DNA from: Erysipelothrix sp. HDW6C | GTDB taxonomy: Bacteria; Bacillota_I; Bacilli_A; Erysipelotrichales; Erysipelotrichaceae | NCBI RefSeq assembly: GCF_011299615.1 | Contig: NZ_CP049861.1 | Span: forward strand, 2,232,001-2,296,000 | Direction of reading: 5' to 3' | Length of the DNA stretch: 64,000 bases | Shown: positions 1 to 7,216 of the stretch, piece after piece | Layout of the letters: each line of letters opens with the position of its first letter | How positions within the stretch are numbered: position 1 is the first letter of the stretch | Notes under the pieces: model-generated | What the model saw: only the letters and a program-made list of their open reading frames with translations | The model's database searches: none | Told to the model about the DNA's origin: nothing | Made by a program: the position numbers and the translations under genes

Positions 1-453
1 CATACCCTCGAATTCATAAGTTGTATTGATAAGAAGTGTCACATTTGCTGCAGCAAGTCCTGCCTTAACACATGTGAGATCACGATAATCATGATTCCCT
101 AGCACCGCAAGCTTTTCACCTTTGATTTCTTTAATATAATCAAAAATCAAAGCATTGTCTGAAGATTTTTGGTGTATTAAATCCCCACCCAGGATAACCA
201 AATCGGCATCACATTTATTTACTGCACTGACGACTTGTGATGCAGCACGGTGAAGAAAGCGACGCCTTTTGTGATCAAATTGAAAATCTGAGACAAACAC
301 AATTCGTTTGCCTTTTAGTGCTGGCGGCACTTGATGGGTCTCTTGGAAATCATGGTTGGTTATCGTACGAACGCGTAGCCAGTAATACTCAAAGAAACCA
401 TATACAAATGCTACAAGCGCAAGCAACAAAACGATACCAACAACAATCATCAT
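1..453 (-). CDS. Calcineurin-like metallophosphoesterase, C-terminus cut by window edge
   Basis: 151 codons are visible; the 3' end lies outside the window. After a single N-terminal hydrophobic segment the protein reads VSDFQFD, then LGGDL, then LGNHDY, the metal-binding blocks of the YkuE/YaeI-type phosphoesterases that act on the outer membrane face. The first block normally reads D-x-H; here the histidine position is glutamine. The start abuts the stop of the ECF gene (TAG followed directly by ATGATG). A GAGG lies 4 nt before the first ATG and 7 nt before the second, so initiation at 450 is equally possible. It is the last visible gene of the coaX operon. Substrate is unknown. Confidence 0.8.
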   Translation of the reverse strand, partial: MMIVVGIVLLLALVAFVYGFFEYYWLRVRTITNHDFQETHQVPPALKGKRIVFVSDFQFDHKRRRFLHRAASQVVSAVNKCDADLVILGGDLIHQKSSDNALIFDYIKEIKGEKLAVLGNHDYRDLTCVKAGLAAANVTLLINTTYEFEGM

Positions 454-1032
454 CTAACCTCGGTGTAATTTCGATAACGCAGTCGCAACTGGAGTTGCGA
501 TTACAACACTTGCAATAATTTCAGCCACACCATTGGAAGCAAGAACACCTGTAATCAATACAAGGACACTTCCAGGAAGGTTTGCAAGGATTGCTGGATC
601 ACCAGAACCTGTTGCTGCAATATACATAGCCACTAAGACAACTATCGTATGAACAAATGTTGATAAAGCAGCTGTGATTGCAACACGAATTGCATAATTT
701 TTTGTAACTTTCTTCATCACATCATAGATTGCAACAACTGCTAATCCAAAAATGAGGCGTGGTAATACTGATACTAATGGGTTGATAAACAACGGATCAA
801 AGAGTCCGGTAGGACGTGTCGCCGCAATAAACAATGCAGCCAATCCAAATGCCAATGCATTGATAAGAGCAGAGCGGTATCCTAAGACAACCCCCGCAAC
901 AATAACTGGAATATGCATTATCGTAATTGAAACAAATCCAATATTAATCATTCCCAAACCCGGTACAAGTGCAAGTACCAATGTAATTGCGATAAATAAA
1001 GCGTTTAATGTTAAGTCTTTAGTTTTCATCAT
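454..1032 (-). CDS. ECF transporter S-component, probably pantothenate-specific
   Basis: 192 residues, almost wholly hydrophobic, with about six membrane segments and no soluble domain. This is the build of an ECF-type substrate-binding (S) subunit, which captures a vitamin and docks on a shared EcfT/EcfA1/EcfA2 energising module not present here. Its start overlaps the coaX stop (ATGATGA), so the two are translationally coupled. The pantothenate specificity is inferred from that coupling: importing pantothenate and phosphorylating it would form one pathway. ATG at 1029 is an alternative start 3 nt downstream. Confidence 0.75.
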   Translation of the reverse strand: MMKTKDLTLNALFIAITLVLALVPGLGMINIGFVSITIMHIPVIVAGVVLGYRSALINALAFGLAALFIAATRPTGLFDPLFINPLVSVLPRLIFGLAVVAIYDVMKKVTKNYAIRVAITAALSTFVHTIVVLVAMYIAATGSGDPAILANLPGSVLVLITGVLASNGVAEIIASVVIATPVATALSKLHRG

Positions 1033-1775
1033 GAGACCATTCCTTTTCTGTAGATTTCATACAGACCATCATTCAATAAATCAGGATCATACACGAACCC
1101 CGTCATATTATCACGTATCAGACTCGCATAGCCTCCGGTAAGGATTTTTACACAGGGTTGCCCTGCTTCCTCTTCCATTCGCTGCGCAAGACCTTCAATT
1201 TGTGCAATCAAGCCATAAAGCGCACCGGATTGAATTGCATCAATTGTACCTGTACCAATTACATTCTTAGGAATCGTGAGTTCAACCTCAGGTAAATGAG
1301 GGATGTAATCACGAAAAGCCTTCATTGATGTTCCCAGTCCAGGGATGATAACCCCGCCACGAAAAGCAGCATGATCATCAGTATACGTTAGTTTTGTAGC
1401 ACTCCCAACATCTGCGACGATTGCAGGTAAAGGATACTTTCCGATTGCCCCCATGGATGTGGCAATAAAGTCTGCACCAATATCACGAGGATTATCCAAG
1501 AGAATGTCAAAACCATTGATTGTATCTGCATTAACCAGACAGGGTTCAAATCCAAATACTGCTTGGATTGCATCACAAAATGCACGTTGAATCACTGGAA
1601 CGACACACGATACCACCACAGCCTCGGGCTTCACGTTCAATGAGACAAATGATTGCTTATAATATTCAAAAGGATTTTCTTTTTCAGTTAGAATTCGCTG
1701 ATGAATAATTTTTGCATCTCCTTCATAAGCGACAATAACGGTATTTGAATTTCCAATATCAACTGTAATAATCAT
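1029..1775 (-). CDS. coaX: Type III pantothenate kinase
   Basis: 248 residues. It catalyses the first step of coenzyme A synthesis, ATP-dependent phosphorylation of pantothenate. The N-terminus MIITVDIGNSNTVIV is the ASKHA-fold phosphate 1 motif of CoaX. DIGADFIATS and VADVGSATKLTY are the next family blocks, with GGVIIPGLGTS further on. The reading frame is open further upstream, but this ATG has AGAGGTG 5 nt before it and begins exactly at the conserved first strand. CoaX enzymes are not feedback-inhibited by CoA and usually need a monovalent cation. It heads a coaX / ECF / phosphoesterase operon. Confidence 0.93.
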   Translation of the reverse strand: MIITVDIGNSNTVIVAYEGDAKIIHQRILTEKENPFEYYKQSFVSLNVKPEAVVVSCVVPVIQRAFCDAIQAVFGFEPCLVNADTINGFDILLDNPRDIGADFIATSMGAIGKYPLPAIVADVGSATKLTYTDDHAAFRGGVIIPGLGTSMKAFRDYIPHLPEVELTIPKNVIGTGTIDAIQSGALYGLIAQIEGLAQRMEEEAGQPCVKILTGGYASLIRDNMTGFVYDPDLLNDGLYEIYRKGMVS

Positions 1776-1862
1776 AGTATCACCTCTAGCATACATAGAA
1801 TACACGATAATGGTGCGCTTTTCCACTAATGCGACATAAAAATAGTGTGAAAGAACACATGT

Positions 1863-1979
1863 TTAAGACGCATACAATCGTAAAAGCAAACTACGCATTA
1901 TGCCTTTAATATCTTGTGAGAAATACAGGATAACGCACGTAATTATCAACAATCTGTGATGTCTCAACCAATCCTTCAT
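1863..1979 (-). CDS. Candidate 38-residue membrane peptide
   Basis: A short ORF with a very strong ribosome binding site (GGGAGG, 5 nt before ATG). The product starts MKDWLRHHR, continues with a hydrophobic stretch LLIITCVILYF, and ends with a second basic/leucine-rich part (MRSLLLRLYAS). It looks like a single-span small membrane peptide. It lies 87 nt upstream of coaX on the same strand and could be the first gene of that operon. I do not recognise a family. The support is the Shine-Dalgarno sequence and composition only; no convincing promoter was found. Confidence 0.4.
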   Translation of the reverse strand: MKDWLRHHRLLIITCVILYFSQDIKGIMRSLLLRLYAS

Positions 1980-2049
1980 GAGTACCTCCCTTCATAGCGC
2001 ATACATACAAATAAGAGATGGCCCGAAGTTATCCTAAAAGCATTGACTG

Positions 2050-2058
2050 TGATATAAT
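2050..2058 (+). promoter_or_regulatory. Extended -10 promoter of apbE, probably leaderless
   Basis: TGATATAAT is a perfect extended -10 (TGn plus TATAAT). The -35 region 17 nt upstream is poor (TTATCC-like). The -10 hexamer ends 6 nt before the apbE ATG, so transcription would begin at or within 1-2 nt of the start codon. No Shine-Dalgarno sequence is present. Confidence 0.6.
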
Positions 2059-2064
2059 GATTAC

Positions 2065-3189
2065 ATGAAAAAGATACTAATTACACTTACCGCGTTGTTG
2101 ATGCTTGTGGGCTGTTCATCAACAAAAGGCGATGAATATACAAAATACGATGCCCGATCATCTGAGGTAGGATTTGACACCGTCATAACCTACGTTGCCT
2201 ACGCAAAAAGTGAAGCAGAGTTCAACAGTCAATTTGATGTTGTTAAAACATCCTTTCTACACTATAACGAACTCTTTGATAAATATCACGATTATGAGGG
2301 AGTTAACAATATTAAAACAATCAACGATCAGGCAGGAATTGCCCCTGTGAAAGTTGATCCACTTATTATTGAGATGATTAAACGTGCCAAAGAATACACT
2401 GATATTTCAGATGGATATTTCGATATTAGCTATGGTGCAGTATTGGAAATATGGCATGATTATCGTGAAGAAGGTATTGATCTCAATGGCGAAGGCAAAC
2501 CCGGACGCATTCCAGAAATGTCCGTGTTAGAAGAAGCCGCACAATTTGTCGGATGGCAATTTGTAGAAGTTGATGAAGCAAATAGCACAGTATACCTCAA
2601 TAACACCCGTGCAAAACTTGATGTTGGAGCAATTGCCAAAGGATATGCAACAGAACTTGTTGCTTTAGAACTTGAAGCAATGGGTGTCGAACATGCAATT
2701 GTAAGTGGTGGCGGTAATGTTCGTTCAATTGGAACCAAACCCGATGGTACACCATGGGCAATTGGTGTTGAAAAGCCATCCATGATTGTCAAAAACGAAA
2801 GTCTCGATATCTTCAGTATTCCCCATTCAATGTCGATTGTAACTTCAGGAGATTACCAACGGTATTACACAGGACCGGATGACAAAGTCTATTCACACCT
2901 CGTCAACCCGCATACACTGATGCCAGAGGCGCGTTTCCAATCGGTAACAATCTTTACACCGGATTCAACGATGGCCGATGCTCTTTCGACAGCATTGTAC
3001 ATGATGACATATGAAGAAGGCCTTGCTTATGTAAATGACTTTAATACAAAATTCCCAGATCGTAAGATTGATGTAATGTGGGTAACATCACAAACCAACC
3101 AACCCGATTGGTACAAAACAGATGATTATGCATACATGTTTACAGACAATCTCAAACAATATTCAAAAATGCTCACGAGTAAATTGTGA
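2065..3189 (+). CDS. apbE: ApbE-family FAD:protein FMN transferase, lipoprotein
   Basis: 374 residues. The N-terminus is a lipoprotein signal with lipobox LVGC (Cys17), so the enzyme is anchored outside the membrane. Family blocks are present: LDVGAIAKGYATE, SGGGNVRSIG, VTSGDYQRYY, HLVNPHT (usually H-I-I-D-P) and ADALSTALY. ApbE proteins transfer FMN from FAD to a threonine of a target flavoprotein, using Mg2+. In Listeria the equivalent, FmnA, flavinylates PplA in extracellular electron transfer. Here it converges on the quinone/NADH dehydrogenase genes; no PplA-like target is in the window. The start is fixed by the signal peptide. Confidence 0.9.
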   Translation: MKKILITLTALLMLVGCSSTKGDEYTKYDARSSEVGFDTVITYVAYAKSEAEFNSQFDVVKTSFLHYNELFDKYHDYEGVNNIKTINDQAGIAPVKVDPLIIEMIKRAKEYTDISDGYFDISYGAVLEIWHDYREEGIDLNGEGKPGRIPEMSVLEEAAQFVGWQFVEVDEANSTVYLNNTRAKLDVGAIAKGYATELVALELEAMGVEHAIVSGGGNVRSIGTKPDGTPWAIGVEKPSMIVKNESLDIFSIPHSMSIVTSGDYQRYYTGPDDKVYSHLVNPHTLMPEARFQSVTIFTPDSTMADALSTALYMMTYEEGLAYVNDFNTKFPDRKIDVMWVTSQTNQPDWYKTDDYAYMFTDNLKQYSKMLTSKL

Positions 3190-3198
3190 GTTTTTTTT
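3172..3198 (+). terminator. apbE terminator
   Basis: CTCAC / GTGAG 5-bp stem with a 9-nt loop, followed by eight T. The stop codon lies inside the 3' arm. Confidence 0.7.
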
Positions 3199-3207
3199 CG
3201 CATTAAT

Positions 3208-3241
3208 AAAAAAAAAAAGAGTATCTTATTGTAAGATACTC
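3208..3241 (-). terminator. dmkA terminator
   Basis: GAGTATCTT / AAGATACTC, 9-bp perfect stem with a 5-nt loop. It is followed on the minus strand by eleven T. The dmkA stop codon is inside the stem-loop. Confidence 0.9.
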
Positions 3242-4128
3242 CCAATGATAACTGTAATATCATAAAAGAACATAATGATGATAAAGTTCTTTATGATGAA
3301 TTTGAATGAAATACGCTTAATCAAATCAGCACGATAGGCATTGAATTGCTTGATAACAACTGGAATTGTTGCCAGCGTTGCCAATGCAAACCATGGTAGA
3401 ATTCCAAGAATTACACCAACTACAATGGCACTATAGACACTAACATAAAGACCCAACATTAATGTTACCGCATTTTTGCGACCAATGTAGTAAGGCAATG
3501 TATAGCGTTTTACTGCGATATCGGCATCAATGTCACATGTATTATTTGCCAACATGATACTCGACGTCAAGGCCGTAGGTGGCAAGAATATGATCAGGAA
3601 ATCGATAATATTTAAAATATTAAATTGTAAGTCAACAATTCCTTGATTGTATCCAAATGCAACAAGATGTCCCGGTGCATTTGCATGGATCAATATAAAT
3701 GGAATAATGTACCCGTAAAGGACACCGGAGATAATTTCTCCATAGGGTTGTCGTGAAATTGGAACAGGACCCCACGTATAGAAAATTCCAACTGCAAAGC
3801 AAAACATTCCTAAAAATAAAATAACCAAATCCGTAATGGCTACAAGGTAAAGTCCCGATGCCATCGCAATCGTAAACATGGTAAAGATCAAAACTTTCCC
3901 TTGTTTGCGAGTAAATCCAATATCTTGTCCGTTATCTTTTGAATCAATGTAGTTATTGATTGCTGTGGTCGTTAGATCAAATACAAACATACCTATAAAG
4001 AATACAAGTGTTGGAAGCACTTGTATCTTTATACCTTCGAATGTAAGAATCCCTAACGTTAATACAAACGGAAAAAGACTGGTAATCTTCGTTTGAATCT
4101 CTGTATAGTTTAAAAATTTCTTTAACAT
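3226..4128 (-). CDS. dmkA: UbiA/MenA-family prenyltransferase for (demethyl)menaquinone
   Basis: 300 residues, about eight or nine membrane segments. The two Asp-rich motifs of UbiA prenyltransferases are present: NNYIDSKDNGQD near residue 58 and NNTCDIDAD near residue 195. These bind the Mg2+-diphosphate of the prenyl donor. The enzyme would attach a polyprenyl chain to 1,4-dihydroxy-2-naphthoate. Its start overlaps the stop of the prenyl diphosphate synthase by one base (TAATG), so donor synthesis and use are coupled. No menaquinone methyltransferase is nearby, which fits a demethylmenaquinone product, as for DmkA of Listeria. The exact acceptor is inferred. Confidence 0.85.
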   Translation of the reverse strand: MLKKFLNYTEIQTKITSLFPFVLTLGILTFEGIKIQVLPTLVFFIGMFVFDLTTTAINNYIDSKDNGQDIGFTRKQGKVLIFTMFTIAMASGLYLVAITDLVILFLGMFCFAVGIFYTWGPVPISRQPYGEIISGVLYGYIIPFILIHANAPGHLVAFGYNQGIVDLQFNILNIIDFLIIFLPPTALTSSIMLANNTCDIDADIAVKRYTLPYYIGRKNAVTLMLGLYVSVYSAIVVGVILGILPWFALATLATIPVVIKQFNAYRADLIKRISFKFIIKNFIIIMFFYDITVIIGSILQ

Positions 4129-5069
4129 TATTGAACTCTCATGGATAAGTTAAGAATCCCCATCAGACGCGCACGCTTGTCTGGTTGAATCTCTAGCTTA
4201 TTGATTCTTTCTTTAGCTGTTTCATAATAGTTTGTTGCGCAATCTTGTGTGTATTTAACACCACCTGCTTTTGCAACAGCACTATTAATGGCTTCACGAC
4301 TTAAGGGTTCCTTTTCAACTTGCTCCAAAAGCTCTGGATACGTATCAAAAGCATGGATGAGTGGCAATGTTACTACACCTTGTTCAAAATCAGATTGGAC
4401 AGGTTTTTTGGCTGTTCTTTCTGTTTCTTCGAAGTCCATAACATCATCAAGAAGTTGAAAAATCATTCCAACGTGATTCCCAATTGTTTTGTAGTCAGCA
4501 TGTTGCGCATGAGGATCATCCGAAGTGGCAACCCCTGCATACATCGCAGCTTCAAATAGTTTTGCAGTTTTTCCTTCGATGATTTTCAGATAGTCCTTCA
4601 TCTTCAAACGGTAATTACCATTGTTAAGATGCTGACTGAGTTCGCCCATGGCTATTTCTTCCATATACATCGGCAAGCTGTAATCCAAATAATCATGCTT
4701 ACGATCAACTTTATTTGCCAAGGATAGTGATGCTGCCATGAGATAGTCACCACAGATTACTGCGGTCTTACGCCCATAGAGCTTATGCAATGTCGGAATA
4801 CCCCGACGTACATTTGCATCATCCATAACATCATCATGCACCAAAGTAGCAAGATGCAGCACTTCAATTGAAGCAGCAAATTTTACGGCATCATAGTGAA
4901 TTGTACCGTCAACATTTTCAGCAGCAGCCAAGACTGCACATGCACGAATATATTTACCTTCAGATTTCAGAAGATGTTCGGTATACTTCCTAATGACCAA
5001 AGGAGAGGTTGATAAAATTTTACCAACCTCGTCTTTTACATATTGTAAGTTTTGATCAAAAATACTCAT
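4128..5069 (-). CDS. dmkB: Polyprenyl diphosphate synthase
   Basis: 313 residues, soluble trans-isoprenyl diphosphate synthase. The first Asp-rich motif is LVHDDVMDDANVRRG and the second is LLDDVMDFEETERTAKK, with VTLPLIHA after it. Both bind Mg2+ and the allylic and isopentenyl substrates. It builds the long side chain (heptaprenyl/octaprenyl class; the length is not readable here) used by the adjacent prenyltransferase. It starts 14 nt after the ndh2 stop with only a weak GGGTAG ribosome site, so translation probably depends on coupling within the ndh2-dmkB-dmkA transcript. Confidence 0.88.
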   Translation of the reverse strand: MSIFDQNLQYVKDEVGKILSTSPLVIRKYTEHLLKSEGKYIRACAVLAAAENVDGTIHYDAVKFAASIEVLHLATLVHDDVMDDANVRRGIPTLHKLYGRKTAVICGDYLMAASLSLANKVDRKHDYLDYSLPMYMEEIAMGELSQHLNNGNYRLKMKDYLKIIEGKTAKLFEAAMYAGVATSDDPHAQHADYKTIGNHVGMIFQLLDDVMDFEETERTAKKPVQSDFEQGVVTLPLIHAFDTYPELLEQVEKEPLSREAINSAVAKAGGVKYTQDCATNYYETAKERINKLEIQPDKRARLMGILNLSMRVQ

Positions 5070-5083
5070 TGAGTGCTACCCAA

Positions 5084-7045
5084 TTAATCGTTATAGAGAT
5101 ACCACTTTTTAACAAACGGTATTCGTTTCCACAACGCTTTTAATTTAGGCATGACCCAGTAGTCAAGACCAAGTGTGTTTCCACCGAATAACACAGCAAT
5201 ACCTGCAACAACCATCCATACTGTACTTAAGTAAAGACCTGTAGTCATTAAGAACATCATTTGCAATACAACTGACATTCCGGCAGCGATTGTAGTGAAG
5301 AGACCTGCGATAAGTGCAAGACCAATTGCAATTTCCATAATAACAACCATTGATTGCATGAATACTTGCATTCCATCACTTGATAGAATGACTTTGTCTA
5401 CAAACCAGTTCATCAAGCTAAAGTCTAACTTGAATGCAAAATCAGGTAATTTTGATTCTGCTAACGTTGTTCCTGTAACAAAGATTGGTTGTAGAATATT
5501 AAAGAAGTTCCAGTGTAGTAAGACTTCACCAGCGGCAGCAGCAGCTTCACCAGTTGCACCCGCAACAGCATCGCCTGTAGCACCCGCACTTGCATCACCA
5601 ATGCCAAGTAGGCTATTGTACCAGCTTTGTGCACCACCAAAGAAGTTTGCCAATTGAGGTGTTCCACTTAACCAGCCTTCTTGAACTTTCTTGATTCCTT
5701 CAAATAACCAAACCATACCTAACCATACGCGCATTGGCATGAGTAAGAAACTTGGTGTACGGTTTGAGAAGTGTCCACCGACAAAACTACGACGGTTACG
5801 GATTGTGAAGAGTTCATGTTTTAAGTATGAGAATACTTTGTTCCATCCAAGGACTTGAACGAAGTATACACAGTTCATCATGTGTTTTGAGAACATTGCG
5901 AAGAATGAAACCAAGTTAAATTGAATTTTACCAAATTTAACATTCGCTGTTCCCCAACGTCCACCAATACAGACCATTGTTCCGTGGAATGCTGGTTTGT
6001 AAGGTTTTAATGGTTGACCTGTGATTGCAGCTGCAATGTTCTTAGCAGCAGTTGCACCACTTTGTTCGGCATTTTCAACCATTTGTGGTACAGCACGTTC
6101 TTCACCTTCAGGTACGAAGTATGCATTATCACCAACGATAAAGACATTTTCTTGTCCTTTAGCACGTAAGAATTCGTCTGTTTCAACACGTCCTCCGCGT
6201 TGTGCAACACTGAGTGCATCACCTGTTTCTTTTGACAAGTCAGCACTTTCGATACCTGCTGTCCAAATTACAGTGTGAACACTGTTTGTTTCAACATTTC
6301 CTTCAATGTCGAGTGAAATTGAGTCTGCAGTTACCTTAACAACTTTCGCGTTAAGTTTAACTTCAACACCCATTTTAACTAAACGATTGTGTATTTTGCG
6401 TTGGAGTTTTTCTGGTAAAGTTCCAACAACGCTTGGCATTGCATCAACTTCAACCATTGTTACTTCTTGAGGATCGAGTGAGAATTTATCGCATAATACT
6501 GGAACGTATTCTGCCAATTCACCCATCATTTCAACCCCAGTTAAACCAGCACCAACAACATAGAATGTTAGTAATTTACGACGTTCTGCAACATCGGGTG
6601 TTTGTGAGGCTTTCACAAATGTAGCCAAGATGTGATCACGCAAGTTTACTGCGTCATCATAGGACCACAATGTATGTGTGTGCTCTTCTGCACCCTCAAT
6701 ACCGAAGTATGTTGGTTTTGAACCTGAACCAATTACAACATAATCATAAGCATATGATTCGTGTGCTCCGATAACAACTTGTTTTTCAAAGTCTACTTTT
6801 TCGATGTTGTCTAATTTGACATCCACCTTACGTCCTGCAAAGATCTTTTTCAAGTCCATGCGGATTGAATACTCATCAACACGGCCAGCAGCAACTTCAT
6901 GAAGTTCTGTAAGCATTGTGCTAAATGGATTACGGTCGACAATGGTAATTTCTACATCTTTGTCTTTTTTGAATTTTTTAGCGAGTTTCTTGGCTGCGAG
7001 GATACCTGCATATCCAGCACCAACTACGACTACTTTCTTTCCCAT
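5084..7045 (-). CDS. ndh2: Type II NADH:quinone oxidoreductase with C-terminal membrane domain
   Basis: 653 residues, against about 400 for ordinary NDH-2. Residues 1 to about 400 are the classical flavoenzyme: the FAD-binding GAGYAG at 9-14, the NAD(P)H-binding GAGLTG at 165-170, and FIVGDNAYF with Asp306 near the flavin. Residues about 432-452 and 563-622 are hydrophobic, resembling a DoxX-like membrane module. Between them is a low-complexity Ala/Gly linker with two near-identical AGATGDA/AGATGEA units (about 487-501). Listeria Ndh2 of the extracellular electron transfer pathway also carries extra C-terminal membrane segments. It passes electrons from NADH to the demethylmenaquinone made by the two genes downstream. 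AAAGGAG lies 6 nt before the start. Confidence 0.92.
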   Translation of the reverse strand: MGKKVVVVGAGYAGILAAKKLAKKFKKDKDVEITIVDRNPFSTMLTELHEVAAGRVDEYSIRMDLKKIFAGRKVDVKLDNIEKVDFEKQVVIGAHESYAYDYVVIGSGSKPTYFGIEGAEEHTHTLWSYDDAVNLRDHILATFVKASQTPDVAERRKLLTFYVVGAGLTGVEMMGELAEYVPVLCDKFSLDPQEVTMVEVDAMPSVVGTLPEKLQRKIHNRLVKMGVEVKLNAKVVKVTADSISLDIEGNVETNSVHTVIWTAGIESADLSKETGDALSVAQRGGRVETDEFLRAKGQENVFIVGDNAYFVPEGEERAVPQMVENAEQSGATAAKNIAAAITGQPLKPYKPAFHGTMVCIGGRWGTANVKFGKIQFNLVSFFAMFSKHMMNCVYFVQVLGWNKVFSYLKHELFTIRNRRSFVGGHFSNRTPSFLLMPMRVWLGMVWLFEGIKKVQEGWLSGTPQLANFFGGAQSWYNSLLGIGDASAGATGDAVAGATGEAAAAAGEVLLHWNFFNILQPIFVTGTTLAESKLPDFAFKLDFSLMNWFVDKVILSSDGMQVFMQSMVVIMEIAIGLALIAGLFTTIAAGMSVVLQMMFLMTTGLYLSTVWMVVAGIAVLFGGNTLGLDYWVMPKLKALWKRIPFVKKWYLYND

Positions 7046-7078
7046 TTACTTTCTCCTTTACAACATTTTGCACTTATT

Positions 7079-7107
7079 ATTATAACCCATTGCTAACCAG
7101 TTCACAA
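7079..7107 (-). promoter_or_regulatory. ndh2-dmkB-dmkA promoter
   Basis: TTGTGA, 17-nt spacer, TATAAT on the minus strand. The -35 hexamer is also the left half of the Rex-like box. Confidence 0.75.
7090..7107 (-). promoter_or_regulatory. Rex-like operator over the ndh2 -35
   Basis: TTGTGAACTGGTTAGCAA matches 12 of the 14 fixed positions of the Rex consensus TTGTGAA-N4-TTCACAA. Rex is a repressor that senses NADH/NAD+, and ndh genes are typical targets in Gram-positive bacteria. The position over the -35 fits repression. No rex gene is in the window. Confidence 0.5.
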
Positions 7108-7142
7108 TCAAGCACAACTTAACTCGGAATTTTATCACAATT

Positions 7143-7187
7143 ATAAAGAAAACTAGCAACTGTTTCCGTGGGAAGCGTCGCTAGTTT
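7143..7187 (-). terminator. leuS terminator
   Basis: AAACTAGCGAC / GTTGCTAGTTT on the minus strand: an 11-bp stem with one G-T pair and a 16-nt loop, followed by TTCTTTAT. Confidence 0.7.
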
Positions 7188-7214
7188 GTGAAATATAGTA
7201 TATTTCTTCACAAA
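7185..7214. repeat. Nested inverted repeat between leuS and the ndh2 promoter
   Basis: Outer arms TTTGTGAA and TTCACAAA are perfect and 14 nt apart. Inside, GAAATATA-G-TATATTTC is a second perfect palindrome. It overlaps the base of the leuS terminator. The outer arms are ideal Rex half-sites, but the spacing is 10 nt wider than a Rex box. Confidence 0.55.
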
Positions 7215-7216
7215 AC

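Noticed and set aside
752-1141. Long open frame antisense to the ECF and coaX genes
   Set aside because: It runs opposite two well-supported genes, has no ribosome site or family features, and its composition mirrors the reverse strand.
2043-2048. TTGACT just upstream of the apbE -10
   Set aside because: It lies only 4 nt before the hexamer, far too close to act as a -35. The extended -10 explains the promoter better.
5295-5657. Antisense open frame inside ndh2
   Set aside because: It is opposite the low-complexity Ala/Gly linker, which makes a long open frame by chance.
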